DNA from: Pseudomonas sp. Irchel 3E20
Lineage (GTDB): Bacteria; Pseudomonadota; Gammaproteobacteria; Pseudomonadales; Pseudomonadaceae
Length of the DNA: 64,000 bases
Direction: 5' to 3'
Assembly (NCBI RefSeq): GCF_900187645.1
Contig: NZ_FYEE01000008.1
Location: forward strand, 62,001-126,000
Both the position numbers and the translations under genes were made by a program. The notes beneath the pieces were generated by a model, which ran no database searches, had not been told where the DNA came from, and saw only the letters and a program-made list of their open reading frames with translations. Shown in pieces: positions 1 through 7,313 of this stretch (its first letter is position 1; the number at the start of each line of letters is the position of its first letter).

Positions 1-1
1 A

Positions 2-33
2 TTGTGGGAGCGGGCCCGCCCGCTCCCGCACAA
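2..33. repeat. REP-like hairpin downstream of fpr
   Basis: An imperfect inverted repeat: TTGTGGGAGCGGGC at 2-15 is mirrored by the complementary arm at 18-33. This is the outer part of the Pseudomonas REP sequence seen many times in this window. It lies 12 bp beyond the fpr stop codon on the fpr strand, so it probably forms a 3' mRNA hairpin for fpr. There is no T-tract, so it is not called an intrinsic terminator. Confidence 0.7.
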
Positions 34-45
34 GCACAACGTGCC

Positions 46-822
46 CTACCAATAGTTCTCCACCGCCACCTGCCCTGGCCGACGGCTCAGGCTCAGTTGC
101 ATGTCACGCTGCTTGAGCAGGTGGCGGGTGTCTTCGATCATTTGCGGGTTACCGCACAACATCACCCGCGAATGCTCCGGCGTCAGCGTCACACCCGCCG
201 CGCGCTCCAGCTCGCCGTTGGCGATCAGGTCGGTGATGCGGCCATTGAGGGCGCCGGGGTGCTGTTCGCGGGTGACGATGGGGATGAACTGCAATTTGTG
301 GCCGTACTCGGCCAGGTAGTCGCGCTGGGCCAGCCCCGCGATCAGTTCCTGATACGCCAGCTCCCGCGCCTCGCGCACGCTGTAGACGAGGATGATGCGC
401 TCGAAGCGCTCCCAAGCCTCGAAGTCCTGCAACACCGACATAAACGGCGCGATCCCGGTGCCGGTCGCCAGCAGCCACAGGTCGCGGCCATCGGCGAAGC
501 GGTCCAGGGTCAAGAAACCGAAGGCCTGGCGCTCTACCAGCAGGGTGTCGCCGGCCTGCAAGCGGCTCAGCTCGCTGGTGAACTCGCCGCCCGGCACTAC
601 GATGGAAAAGAACTCCAGGAACTCATCGTGGGGCGAGGACGCCATGGAGTAGGCGCGCCACACCGTCGTGCCATCGGCTTTGGTCACCCCCAGGCGCGCA
701 AACTGCCCGGCGCGAAAGCGAAACCCCGCATCGCGGCTCGCACGCAGGGTAAACAGGTTGGCGGTCAGGGGCTGGACATCGAGCAGGGTTTGGCGGGTGA
801 ACTTCTCGGCACTGGCGGTCAT
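46..822 (-). CDS. fpr: Ferredoxin-NADP(+) reductase (Fpr)
   Basis: A 258-residue cytoplasmic FAD enzyme that moves electrons between NADPH and ferredoxin or flavodoxin and supports iron-sulfur and oxidative-stress metabolism. The FAD-binding motif RAYSMAS, the NADP-binding segment ATGTGIAPFMSVL, the CGNP segment and the C-terminal VENYW are all visible and in family order. The start is placed at MTASAEKF because a GGAG ribosome site lies about 8 bases upstream; 28 further in-frame codons upstream have no such site. In pseudomonads fpr is often controlled by the LysR-type protein FinR, but finR is not in the adjacent DNA here. The neighbour order fpr, LuxR solo, rlmG, cio matches what I recall from P. 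putida. Confidence 0.95.
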   Translation of the reverse strand: MTASAEKFTRQTLLDVQPLTANLFTLRASRDAGFRFRAGQFARLGVTKADGTTVWRAYSMASSPHDEFLEFFSIVVPGGEFTSELSRLQAGDTLLVERQAFGFLTLDRFADGRDLWLLATGTGIAPFMSVLQDFEAWERFERIILVYSVREARELAYQELIAGLAQRDYLAEYGHKLQFIPIVTREQHPGALNGRITDLIANGELERAAGVTLTPEHSRVMLCGNPQMIEDTRHLLKQRDMQLSLSRRPGQVAVENYW

Positions 823-1233
823 GGGGCACTCCACTGGGCAGGAGCGCCTAGTGTCCCGCAAAGCCCGGTGCAAGAACACCGATAAACCGTAATGGTATAG
901 GGCCACTTCCCAAGGCGAGCACGCCCTGGCGCCATAGATTGTTTCTACATGCCGCTATCGCGTTTTACCTAACTTAGCCAGCGCTGCAAAAACGATTAAC
1001 CACACAAACCGATATAAAACCCAAACATGCCCCACTGAATGTCGAACAGCATGTAATCCAACTGTTGCACTGATGAATCAGTGCGAATGCACTAAGAATC
1101 AAACCGGACAGGCTGTAACAATTTCCAGACCGAAAAATTTCCTACAGCCAAATATCAGCTGTCCTACACTCGTTTCTGCCGTCTCTGATTCCATGGCGCG
1201 CATCACGGAGTATCCAAGCATGGAGAGTTACCA
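823..1233. other. Intergenic region between fpr and the LuxR solo
   Basis: 411 bp with no convincing gene, and noticeably more AT-rich than its surroundings. It must hold the divergent promoters of fpr and the LuxR-type gene. The clearest structure is the nested palindrome at 1067-1092. No good lux box with CTG-N10-CAG spacing was found by eye. Confidence 0.6.
1067..1092. promoter_or_regulatory. Nested palindrome upstream of the LuxR solo
   Basis: GCACTGAT (1067-1074) and ATCAGTGC (1077-1084) form a perfect 8-2-8 inverted repeat. The right arm's GTGC is then reused in GTGC-gaat-GCAC (1081-1092). The site ends about 140 bp before the LuxR start codon. It could be an operator for that gene or for fpr; the binding protein is unknown. 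Confidence 0.45.
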
Positions 1234-1944
1234 ATGGTCATCTGGAAGGAAGCTCAACTACGCCGACTGACTCAAGGCAACGACATACAGACCACATTCG
1301 ATATCGCCCTCAACCTGACCCAAGAGATGGGATTCGAATACTGTGCATTTGCGATAAGCCCCCATTCCCCCGAGCATCACCAACACAACCTGAGGATTAA
1401 TAACTACCCCAACGAATGGAATAAAAAATACGAAACCAGCAACTATCAAAACAGCGATCCAATCGTCCGGCATTGCAGCCATTCCGTGTTGCCGATTGTC
1501 TGGACCGACCAGGCCTTCATCGACTCACCGCATTTGTGGCGCGAAGCCCAGAGCTTTGGCCTGTGCCATGGCTGGTCGCAATCGCTGCATGACTTCCGCG
1601 GTTTTTTCAGCATGCTCAGCCTGGCGCGCAGCCAACAACCCATCACCCCCGGTGAGCTCTATGAAAAGGCCGGCCAACTGATCTGGCTGTGCCATGCCCT
1701 GCACTCAGTCATTGCACAGAAGTTGGTGATGGAAGGTCGATTTCGCCCCGAGAGCAAACTTTCCCTACGGGAAGCCGAAGTGCTGAAGTGGGCCGCCGCC
1801 GGCAAAACCGCAGCGGATATCGCGACGATCCTGAGCCTTTCCGAGCGCACGGTGAATTTCCATATGTGCAGCGCCGTGAAAAAAATGGGGGCCAGCAACA
1901 AAATGTCGGCGGTGGTCAAGGCCGTCAAGGAAGGCATCTTCTGA
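1234..1944 (+). CDS. Orphan LuxR-family quorum-sensing regulator, PpoR-like
   Basis: A 236-residue transcription factor with an N-terminal autoinducer-binding domain (about 20-165) and a C-terminal LuxR helix-turn-helix (about 172-236, LSLREAEVLKWAAAGKTAADI). The residues used to hold acyl-homoserine lactones are present: W62, Y66, D75, P76, W90 and G113, matching TraR W57, Y61, D70, P71, W85 and G113. It is therefore not of the plant-signal subfamily, in which the first two are changed. The start has a GGAGAG site upstream. No luxI-type synthase lies in the window, so it is a solo. Synteny with fpr, rlmG and cioAB suggests it is the ortholog of P. putida PpoR; that name rests on my recall. 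Confidence 0.85.
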   Translation: MVIWKEAQLRRLTQGNDIQTTFDIALNLTQEMGFEYCAFAISPHSPEHHQHNLRINNYPNEWNKKYETSNYQNSDPIVRHCSHSVLPIVWTDQAFIDSPHLWREAQSFGLCHGWSQSLHDFRGFFSMLSLARSQQPITPGELYEKAGQLIWLCHALHSVIAQKLVMEGRFRPESKLSLREAEVLKWAAAGKTAADIATILSLSERTVNFHMCSAVKKMGASNKMSAVVKAVKEGIF

Positions 1945-2140
1945 CCCATCGCCCAGACGCCCCACCCGCGCAGGCCTTGGCAACCGATAAACCAGTGAGT
2001 AATCCAAGTAAAAAAAACGTACCATTTGCCGCCCCTCTGAGTGATGCCGCGCCGCCCGCCGGCCGCGTCGAAGTGCACTCAGGCGGTCCCGCAGAGCCTG
2101 TATGGCCCGCTACCCGTTGATTACCCAGAGTCCCCGCGCC

Positions 2141-3265
2141 ATGCCCCTGCTTGAAACGCCCTTCGCCCAACTCGACCTGATCCGCCAGCCCGAGCAACCC
2201 AACGAACCTCTACAAGCATTCGATGCGGCCGATGAGTACCTGCTCAATCACCTGGCCCAGCAACAGCCCGGCGCGGGCACTCGGGTGCTGGTGCTCAACG
2301 ACAGTTTCGGCGCAATCGCGGCCAGCCTGGCCGGGCGGGTGCAGGTCAGCAGCAGCGGTGACTCGTTCCTCGCCGCACAGGCCCTGGAAAAAAACCTCGT
2401 GCGCAATGGCTTGGCCTTCGACGCCGTGCCCCAGGTGCCGGCCAGCGCCACGGTACAAGGCCCGTTCGACCGCGTGCTGGTGCGCGTGCCCAAGACCCTG
2501 GCCCTGCTGGAAGAACAACTGATCCGCCTGCAAGGCCAACTGGCCCCCGGCGCCGAGGTGATTGCCGGGGCAATGATTAAGCACCTGCCCCGCGCTGCCG
2601 GCGACCTGCTGGAGCGCTACATCGGCCCAGTGCAGGCCTCGCTGGCAGTGAAAAAGGCGCGCCTGCTGGTGGCCACCTACCAAGCCAAACCCGTGGCCGC
2701 CTCGCCCTACCCTAGCCGCTACCGCCTCGACGCACCGGCCATCGAATTGCTCAACCATGCCAACGTGTTCTGCCGCGAGGGCCTGGATATCGGCACCCGG
2801 GCTTTTTTGCCGCACCTGCCCCAAAACCTGGGCACCGCCCGCGTCGCCGACCTGGGCTGCGGCAACGGCGTGCTGGCCATCGCCAGCGCCCTGAACAACC
2901 CGCAGGCCCACTACACCCTGGTGGACGAGTCGTTCATGGCCGTGCAATCGGCCACCGAGAACTGGCACGCAGCCCTGGGCGAGCGCGACGTGAACATCCA
3001 CCCCGGCGATGGGCTGGCTGGCCAGGCGCCCCAATCCCTGGACGTGGTGCTGTGCAACCCGCCCTTCCACCAGCAGCAAGTGGTGGGCGACTTCCTTGCC
3101 TGGCGTATGTTCCAACAGGCCCGCGAAGCCCTGGTGCCCGGCGGCGCCCTCTATATAGTCGGCAACCGCCACCTGGGCTATCACAGCAAACTGGCGCGCC
3201 TGTTCCGCGGCGTGGAGCAAGTGGCCGCCACGCCTAAGTTCGTCATCCTCAAGGCGCGGCGCTAA
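2141..3265 (+). CDS. rlmG: 23S rRNA (guanine-N2) methyltransferase RlmG
   Basis: SAM-dependent methyltransferase of 374 residues that modifies G1835 (E. coli numbering) of 23S rRNA. It has the duplicated architecture of the RsmC/RlmG family: a degenerate N-terminal half with the LNDSFGA signature and an active C-terminal half with the SAM motif DLGCGNG (about residue 238) and the N2-guanine catalytic motif NPPF (about 305). AFDAADEYLL and HANVFCREGLDIG are typical of RlmG rather than RsmC. The start MPLLETPF is chosen by similarity to the family N-terminus; an in-frame ATG 39 bases upstream is possible, and neither has a strong ribosome site. Confidence 0.9.
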   Translation: MPLLETPFAQLDLIRQPEQPNEPLQAFDAADEYLLNHLAQQQPGAGTRVLVLNDSFGAIAASLAGRVQVSSSGDSFLAAQALEKNLVRNGLAFDAVPQVPASATVQGPFDRVLVRVPKTLALLEEQLIRLQGQLAPGAEVIAGAMIKHLPRAAGDLLERYIGPVQASLAVKKARLLVATYQAKPVAASPYPSRYRLDAPAIELLNHANVFCREGLDIGTRAFLPHLPQNLGTARVADLGCGNGVLAIASALNNPQAHYTLVDESFMAVQSATENWHAALGERDVNIHPGDGLAGQAPQSLDVVLCNPPFHQQQVVGDFLAWRMFQQAREALVPGGALYIVGNRHLGYHSKLARLFRGVEQVAATPKFVILKARR

Positions 3266-3302
3266 GCCCTCTGGCGATCAATACCCCTGTGTAAGCAGGC
3301 TT

Positions 3303-3484
3303 GTGTGGTAGCAACTGTCTTACTCCTAGCCTTCGTCGCCGCCACTGCGTGCGGCCATCGCGAGCAGGCTCGCTCCCACAAAGGAAAATGAAAATCCCAC
3401 CCGCACCACCGTTCAACTGTGGGAGCGGGCTTGCCCGCGATGAGGTCGGTATGCCCGGCACATCTGTGCAAACCAGGCTCCCAC
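3303..3484. repeat. Composite REP cluster, copy 1
   Basis: Lies between the convergent rlmG and cio genes. It holds, in inverted orientation relative to the copies near 25.2 and 28.8 kb, a roughly 77-bp element (3303-3380) ending in GCTCCCACA, a spacer of about 37 bp, and a second REP at 3418-3445 with a weaker partner near 3473-3484. The spacer is nearly identical to that in the 28.8 kb copy. Confidence 0.75.
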
Positions 3485-3549
3485 AGGGCAGCCACACACG
3501 GTCAATCCAAGAGGTGGGCCGCGGTATCGACAGCCCCCTCCCCAGGCCC

Positions 3550-3574
3550 AAAAAAAACCCTCCAACGGAGGGTT
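3550..3574 (-). terminator. Rho-independent terminator of the cio operon
   Basis: On the minus strand AACCCTCC and GGAGGGTT form an 8-bp stem around a 3-base loop, followed at once by a run of eight T (A at 3550-3557 on the plus strand). It lies about 45 bp beyond the stop codon of the DUF2474 gene. Confidence 0.9.
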
Positions 3575-3617
3575 ATAAAACCGTGCCGCAAGGCAACGGG
3601 ATGGGAAGTCGTGCCAC

Positions 3618-3785
3618 TCAGTGGGTGGACAGGCCCGCCGCGTTCATGAACAGGCGCATCAGGCTGGCGACGATGAACAGGGCCAGCACACTGCCGGTCC
3701 AGATCAGGGCCAGCCAGCCCAGGCGCTGCAACAGCGGCTTGGGTTCTTCGTGTGCGAGTTTGTGGGCAACCGGTTTGTCAGCCAT
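3618..3785 (-). CDS. DUF2474 small membrane protein, probable accessory subunit of the bd oxidase
   Basis: 55 residues: a polar N-terminus (MADKPVAHKLAHEEPKP) then one membrane helix (about 22-47) beginning RLGWLALIWTGSVLALF. It starts 12 bp after the cioB stop and is the last gene before the terminator, so it is the third gene of the operon. DUF2474 proteins are regularly encoded after cydAB/cioAB genes. By position and shape it resembles CydX, the single-helix subunit that stabilises E. coli cytochrome bd, but there is no clear sequence match to CydX. Its subunit role is inference. Confidence 0.85.
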   Translation of the reverse strand: MADKPVAHKLAHEEPKPLLQRLGWLALIWTGSVLALFIVASLMRLFMNAAGLSTH

Positions 3786-3797
3786 GGTTCCAGTCCT

Positions 3798-4805
3798 CTA
3801 GTGATAGCCGTCTTCGTGGGTGACCTTGCCGCGGAACACGTAGTAGCTCCAGAAGGTGTAGCCCAGGATGAACGGGATGATGAACAGCGTACCCACCAGC
3901 ATGAAGCCCTGGCTTTGCGGCGGCGCGGCGGCGTCCCAGATGGAGATGGACGGCGGCACGATGTTGGGCCACAGGCTGATACCCAAGCCGCTGTAGCCGA
4001 GGAAGATCAACACCAGGGTCAGCAGGAACGGCGTGTAGTGGGCATTGCGGGCCACGGCGCGCACCAACCCGTACATCGTCACCAGCACCAGGATCGGCAC
4101 CGGCAGGAACCAGAACAGGTTCGGCAGGCTGAACCAGCGCGAAGCGATTTCCGGATGGGCCAGGGGCGTCCAAATACTGACGACGCCAATCACCGCCAAC
4201 ACCACGAAAGCCAATGGCCGGGCCAGGTCGTGCATCTGCTCCTGCAACTTGCCTTCGGTTTTCATAATCAGCCAGGTGCAGCCGAGCAAGGCATAGGCCG
4301 CCACCAGGGCAAGGCCGCAGAACAGGGTGAACGGCGTGAACCAGTCCAGCGAGCCGCCGGCAAACTGGCGGTTGACCACCGGAATGCCATCGATGAACGC
4401 CCCCAGTGCCACGCCCTGGAAGAAGGTGGCGGTGATCGAACCACCAATGAACGCCTTGTCCCATAGGTGGCGCTTGTCGTCCTTGGCCTTGAAGCGGAAC
4501 TCGAAGGCCACGCCACGGAAGATCAGCCCCACCAGCATCAGGATCAACGGCAGGTACAAGGCCTCCAACACCACCGAGTAGGCCAACGGAAAGGCCCCGA
4601 ACAACGCCGCGCCGCCGAGTACCAGCCAGGTTTCGTTGCCGTCCCAGACCGGCGCCACGGTGTTCATCATCACGTCGCGGTCGCTCTTGCCCTTGATAAA
4701 CGGAAAGAGGATGCCAATGCCCAGGTCGAAGCCGTCCATGACCACGTACATCATGATGCCGAAGATGATAATCACGGCCCAGATCAGCGCAAGATCAATA
4801 CCCAT
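3798..4805 (-). CDS. cioB: Cyanide-insensitive (bd-type) quinol oxidase subunit II
   Basis: 335-residue polytopic inner-membrane protein, the CydB/CioB subunit that pairs with CioA to oxidise ubiquinol and reduce oxygen without proton pumping. Typical features are the N-terminal LALIWAVIIIFGIMMYVVMD, followed by GFDLGIG and then WDGNETWLVLGGAALFGAFP, the most conserved block of CydB. Its ATG lies 3 bp after the cioA stop, so translation is probably coupled. In pseudomonads this oxidase permits respiration in the presence of cyanide and at altered oxygen tension. Confidence 0.95.
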   Translation of the reverse strand: MGIDLALIWAVIIIFGIMMYVVMDGFDLGIGILFPFIKGKSDRDVMMNTVAPVWDGNETWLVLGGAALFGAFPLAYSVVLEALYLPLILMLVGLIFRGVAFEFRFKAKDDKRHLWDKAFIGGSITATFFQGVALGAFIDGIPVVNRQFAGGSLDWFTPFTLFCGLALVAAYALLGCTWLIMKTEGKLQEQMHDLARPLAFVVLAVIGVVSIWTPLAHPEIASRWFSLPNLFWFLPVPILVLVTMYGLVRAVARNAHYTPFLLTLVLIFLGYSGLGISLWPNIVPPSISIWDAAAPPQSQGFMLVGTLFIIPFILGYTFWSYYVFRGKVTHEDGYH

Positions 4806-4808
4806 GAC

Positions 4809-6239
4809 TCAATTCCCCTTGTTCAAGCTGTCGGCGTCTTCGCCATCATCGGCGGCGGACAGTGGTCGGGCAGGTGTGCGTTGCTGGCCGGGGCCACCAT
4901 GGGCCGGCTCGGCGCCTTCATCGATGAGCGGGCCTTTGCGCACCAGGCGCATCATGTAGCCCAGGCCTGCACCGAACAGCGCGAAATACACCACCACAAA
5001 CAGCACCAGGGTGATGCTCATCTGCATCACGCTATGGCCGGACGACGCATCAGCGGTGCGCATCACCCCGTAAATGACCCACGGCTGGCGGCCGATTTCG
5101 GTGGTGAACCACCCGGCCAGAATCGCGATCAACCCGGACGGGCCCATCCACAACGTCAGGTACAAGAACGGCCGCGAAGAATAGAGGCGGTCACGCTTGC
5201 GCAGCCACAGGCTCCACAACCCGGTGAAAATCATCAGCATGCCCAGGCCGACCATGATGCGAAACGACCAGAACACAATGGTCGAGTTCGCCCGGTCCTC
5301 GGGCGGGAAGTCCTTGAGCGCCGGCACCTGTTTGTCCAGCGAGTGGGTCAGGATCAGGCTGCCCAGGTAGGGGATTTTCACCGCGTACTTGGTTTCTTCG
5401 GCCTTCATGTCTGGCCAGCCGAACAGGATCAGCGGCGTCGGCTCGTCGCCGTGGTTTTCCCAGTGGCCCTCGATGGCGGCGATTTTCGCCGGTTGGTGCT
5501 TGAGGGTGTTGAGGCCGTGAAAGTCGCCGATCACCGCTTGGATGGGCGCCACCAGCAGGGCCATCCACATGGCCATCGACAGCATGGTGCGGATCGCCGG
5601 GGTGTCGCGCCCGCGCAGCAAATGCCAGGCCGCCGAGGAGCCGACGAAGAACGCGGTGGCGACGAACGCCGCCGTGGCCATGTGCATCAGGCGATAGGGG
5701 AAGGACGGGTTGAAAATCACCGCCAGCCAATCCACCGGGATCACTTGGCCGTTGACGATTTCGTAGCCCTGGGGCGTCTGCATCCAGCTGTTGGAGGCCA
5801 GAATCCAGAAGGTGGAAATCAGCGTGCCGATGGCAACCATGACCGTGGCAAAAAAGTGCAGCTTGCGCCCCACCTTGTTCCAGCCAAACAGCATCACCCC
5901 CAGGAAACCCGCCTCCAGGAAGAACGCCGTGAGCACTTCATAGGTCAACAGCGGCCCGGTGATGGAGCCGGCAAAATCCGAGAAACGGCTCCAGTTGGTG
6001 CCGAACTGGTAGGCCATGACCAACCCGGACACCACACCCATGCCGAAGTTGACGGCAAAGATCTTCGACCAGAAATGGTAGAGGTCGCGGTAGGTGTTGT
6101 TGCCGGTCTTGAGCCACAACCCTTCGAGCACCGCCAGGTAACTCGCCAGGCCAATGGTGATGGCCGGGAACAGGATGTGGAACGAGATGGTGAACGCGAA
6201 TTGGATTCGGGCGAGATCAAGCGCCTCCAAACCGAACAT
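4809..6239 (-). CDS. cioA: Cyanide-insensitive (bd-type) quinol oxidase subunit I
   Basis: 476-residue haem-carrying subunit with about nine membrane helices. It starts MFGLEALDLARIQFAF and keeps His near residue 21 (SFHILFPAITIG), a haem ligand position in CydA. The quinol-binding loop is short and followed by GWFTTEIGRQPWVIYG, which places it in the short-Q-loop CIO group rather than the E. coli CydA long-loop group. First gene of a three-gene operon. A palindromic ANR-type site lies 158-171 bp upstream, so oxygen-dependent control is likely. Confidence 0.95.
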   Translation of the reverse strand: MFGLEALDLARIQFAFTISFHILFPAITIGLASYLAVLEGLWLKTGNNTYRDLYHFWSKIFAVNFGMGVVSGLVMAYQFGTNWSRFSDFAGSITGPLLTYEVLTAFFLEAGFLGVMLFGWNKVGRKLHFFATVMVAIGTLISTFWILASNSWMQTPQGYEIVNGQVIPVDWLAVIFNPSFPYRLMHMATAAFVATAFFVGSSAAWHLLRGRDTPAIRTMLSMAMWMALLVAPIQAVIGDFHGLNTLKHQPAKIAAIEGHWENHGDEPTPLILFGWPDMKAEETKYAVKIPYLGSLILTHSLDKQVPALKDFPPEDRANSTIVFWSFRIMVGLGMLMIFTGLWSLWLRKRDRLYSSRPFLYLTLWMGPSGLIAILAGWFTTEIGRQPWVIYGVMRTADASSGHSVMQMSITLVLFVVVYFALFGAGLGYMMRLVRKGPLIDEGAEPAHGGPGQQRTPARPLSAADDGEDADSLNKGN

Positions 6240-6396
6240 AAGCTTTCCTCTGTCAGGTAATACCGGCTACTGGCCAGGGGCCTGCAACCACTGCCCCCAC
6301 GGTTATGGAGTGCGGCGAATTCGGATTCGTTCTATTAAAAGCATCGCAACGCAGGGATTCCGGCTCGCGGGCCGCCAGACCCATTTCGCAATGAAA

Positions 6397-6410
6397 TTGA
6401 TCTGGATCAA
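6397..6410. promoter_or_regulatory. ANR/FNR box upstream of cioAB
   Basis: TTGATCTGGATCAA matches the FNR/ANR consensus TTGAT-N4-ATCAA at all ten specified positions, and the palindrome extends to 18 bp (6395-6412, AATTGATCTGGATCAATT). It lies in the 276-bp gap between cioA and the converging lipoprotein gene, so cioA is its natural target. ANR is known to repress cioAB in P. aeruginosa when oxygen is low. I could not place the -10/-35 with confidence, so activation versus repression cannot be read from the sequence. Confidence 0.85.
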
Positions 6411-6499
6411 TTAACGTGGAAAGAGTAGTCCCATTTGCGCCCGCCACTGGCGTGGTCTTTTGTCGCGTGACAGGTTGTCTCAGTGCCGGGCCGGCGCTG

Positions 6500-6517
6500 G
6501 AGTGAGGCGCCCCACTC
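6500..6517 (-). terminator. Possible 3' hairpin of the tps operon
   Basis: An 18-bp inverted repeat (GAGTG, GGCGCC core, CACTC, with one G-T mismatch) overlaps the stop codon of the lipoprotein gene. It is followed by GC-rich DNA without a T-tract, so intrinsic termination is doubtful. Confidence 0.3.
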
Positions 6518-7313
6518 AATACCCGCAGTACTGCAAACGCATGCGGGCCAGGCGTTTGTCGGGAAAGTCGTCGCCCCAGGGCAGGCCTTGGTCGTAGCGG
6601 CTTTTGGCTTGGGCGCAAGCCACGCGCAGTTTGGCGTTGGCCTGGGCCAGGGCCGGGGGGGCGAGGCGGTTGAGGGTGAGGCTGTGGAACCAGGGTTGGA
6701 GCATGTCCCGGTCCAGGTTCAACCCCGGTTTACCTTCGGCCACGCGCTGGCCGGCGCGCACGAGGAAGGGTTGTTTGAGGCCGCTTTGGTTTTCCCAGCA
6801 CCAGTAGCGCAGTTCTTCCTCGCGAACGCCGCCGGGGCTGTGCCACTGGTCGAAGAACCGCAGGCAGTGCAGCCCTTCTACCGTGCGCCACTCGATGGCC
6901 TCGGGCCGGGCCTTGCTGGGGGTCAGGTCCATGGCCGCCAACTTGGCCTGCAAGAACGCCTCGGGCGGGTACAGCGCCGCCGGTTCCTGGCCGTCCATCA
7001 GGCTTTCCACCACCAAAAACAGCGAGGCCGCGAGCACGTCCGCGCTGCCCTCGGAAAAACTGGCCGCCGTGCTCACCGACAGCACATCCCGGCGCTTGTC
7101 GTAGTTGAAGCCGCTTTTGAGCGTGCCGCAGGCCGTGTGGCGCAAGGGCCCGGGCAATTCGTAGGCCAGGCGCGGGCTGAGGGTAACCCGTTGCTCGCCC
7201 ACCTCACAGAGCATGCGGCTCAGGTGGCGGTCGTTCTCGCGCACCAGCGGCGGTTGCCCGCAGCCCCACAGGGCCACGGGCAGCAACGTCAGCGCCCAAA
7301 GGCGTTGCCTCAA
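6516..7313 (-). CDS. Predicted outer-membrane lipoprotein encoded with TpsA; candidate immunity or partner protein
   Basis: 265 residues if it starts at a TTG whose last two bases are the first two of the tpsA stop (TTGA overlap). From there it reads MRQRLWALTLLPVALWGC, a lipoprotein signal with the acylated Cys at 18 and Gly at +2, which favours the outer membrane. No better start gives a signal peptide. The mature part has several Cys (for example LCEV, TACG, LHCLRFF, YWCW, RVACAQ, QYCGY). I do not recognise the family. Its position directly after a CDI-type TpsA is where immunity genes sit, and lipase effectors of type VI systems are neutralised by lipoprotein immunity proteins; an immunity role is inference. 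Confidence 0.7.
   Translation of the reverse strand: MRQRLWALTLLPVALWGCGQPPLVRENDRHLSRMLCEVGEQRVTLSPRLAYELPGPLRHTACGTLKSGFNYDKRRDVLSVSTAASFSEGSADVLAASLFLVVESLMDGQEPAALYPPEAFLQAKLAAMDLTPSKARPEAIEWRTVEGLHCLRFFDQWHSPGGVREEELRYWCWENQSGLKQPFLVRAGQRVAEGKPGLNLDRDMLQPWFHSLTLNRLAPPALAQANAKLRVACAQAKSRYDQGLPWGDDFPDKRLARMRLQYCGY

Noticed and set aside
1067..1084. Lux box reading of the palindrome upstream of the LuxR solo
   Set aside because: lux-type boxes have CTG-N10-CAG; here CTG and CAG are only six bases apart.
4467..6260. 597-codon open frame opposite cioA/cioB
   Set aside because: Composition is His/Gln/Arg-rich without motifs, and it lies fully antisense to the well-conserved oxidase genes.
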